Source of the DNA: Acidobacteriota bacterium
GTDB taxonomy: Bacteria > Acidobacteriota > Vicinamibacteria > Vicinamibacterales > JAKQTR01
Assembly: GCA_026393675.1 (NCBI GenBank)
Contig: JAPKZQ010000015.1
Location: 186,001-250,000 of the forward strand
Length of the DNA stretch: 64,000 bases
Direction of reading: 5' to 3'
Positions 63,886 to 64,000 of the stretch are shown in pieces. A program made the position numbers and the translations under genes. Numbering within the stretch: the first letter of the stretch is position 1; every line of letters starts with the position of its first letter. Under the pieces are notes generated by a model. The model was given only the letters and a program-made list of their open reading frames with translations, searched no databases and had not been told where the DNA came from.

Positions 63886-64000
63886 CCGCCTCTACGAATT
63901 CCCCCCGGAACTCGCTCTTATCGCCCGCGGCCGCCCGCAGTGGGAGCCATAGCCGGGGCGGGTGCGCACACCGGAATGGGCAGGGCAGTCGGGGCCGACG

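Overview
The window is GC-rich and gene-dense. Its content suggests a chromosome of an Acidobacteriota bacterium, probably class Vicinamibacteria. The indications are an Oar-like TonB-dependent receptor with an N-terminal carboxypeptidase-regulatory-like domain, many Tat-exported sugar oxidoreductases with Gly/Pro/Ala-rich inserts, a PadR regulator paired with a HAAS-type membrane protein, and a remnant of an ADOP/MacB-type permease. This is an inference from gene types, because there is no rRNA or ribosomal-protein gene to anchor it. I saw no tRNA, rRNA or CRISPR array.

Layout. (1) 1-986: the 3' part of a membrane glycosyltransferase-like protein. (2) 1018-20816: a carbohydrate locus. It contains a LacI regulator with a palindromic operator at the divergent promoter, a TonB receptor, three Gfo/Idh/MocA oxidoreductases (two Tat-exported), an exported TIM-barrel isomerase/lyase, a discoidin-like secreted protein, an MFS transporter, DoxX, GH3 and GH106 enzymes, and finally a Tat signal peptide cut off from its gene. 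The set fits uptake and oxidative (keto-glycoside type) breakdown of rhamnose-containing glycosides. (3) 20813-31322: a patchwork of small housekeeping and accessory genes: DUF1801, PadR/HAAS pair, sirtuin, a broken two-gene module, an ACP-like protein with an exported protein, an intracellular subtilase with a membrane protein, RsmH and a beta-propeller protein. Several remnants and a duplicated hairpin lie among them. (4) 31323-41303: a sigma-54 regulator with a degenerate receiver, followed by an electron-transfer operon (haem porin-like protein, cupredoxin, GltD/ferredoxin fusion, Rieske, cytochrome b, octahaem cytochrome c, monohaem cytochrome c). (5) 41304-44456: IS110 and permease debris, an SDR protein, a cupin, and a TetR regulator. 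(6) 44470-50241: a TolC/adaptor/RND efflux operon with a matching TetR operator. (7) 50335-58335: a respiratory nitric-oxide region with an unusual haem-copper oxidase pair (no CuA, Asp at an active-site metal ligand position), an ABM-domain protein, a second cupin copy fused by microhomology to a fragment of qNOR, an MFS protein, a truncated cytochrome c and a full qNOR. (8) 58407-64000: fumarase C, an outer-membrane-like protein, YceI, a cupredoxin lipoprotein, an exported class V aminotransferase and a REP-like paired hairpin.

The most interesting parts are the Rieske/cytochrome b operon wired to a GltD-ferredoxin fusion, the noncanonical NO-reductase-like oxidase, the subtilase/membrane-protein pair that resembles a conflict system, and the microhomology-mediated duplication at 53.5 kb. 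All functional claims come from reading motifs by eye; no database search was made.
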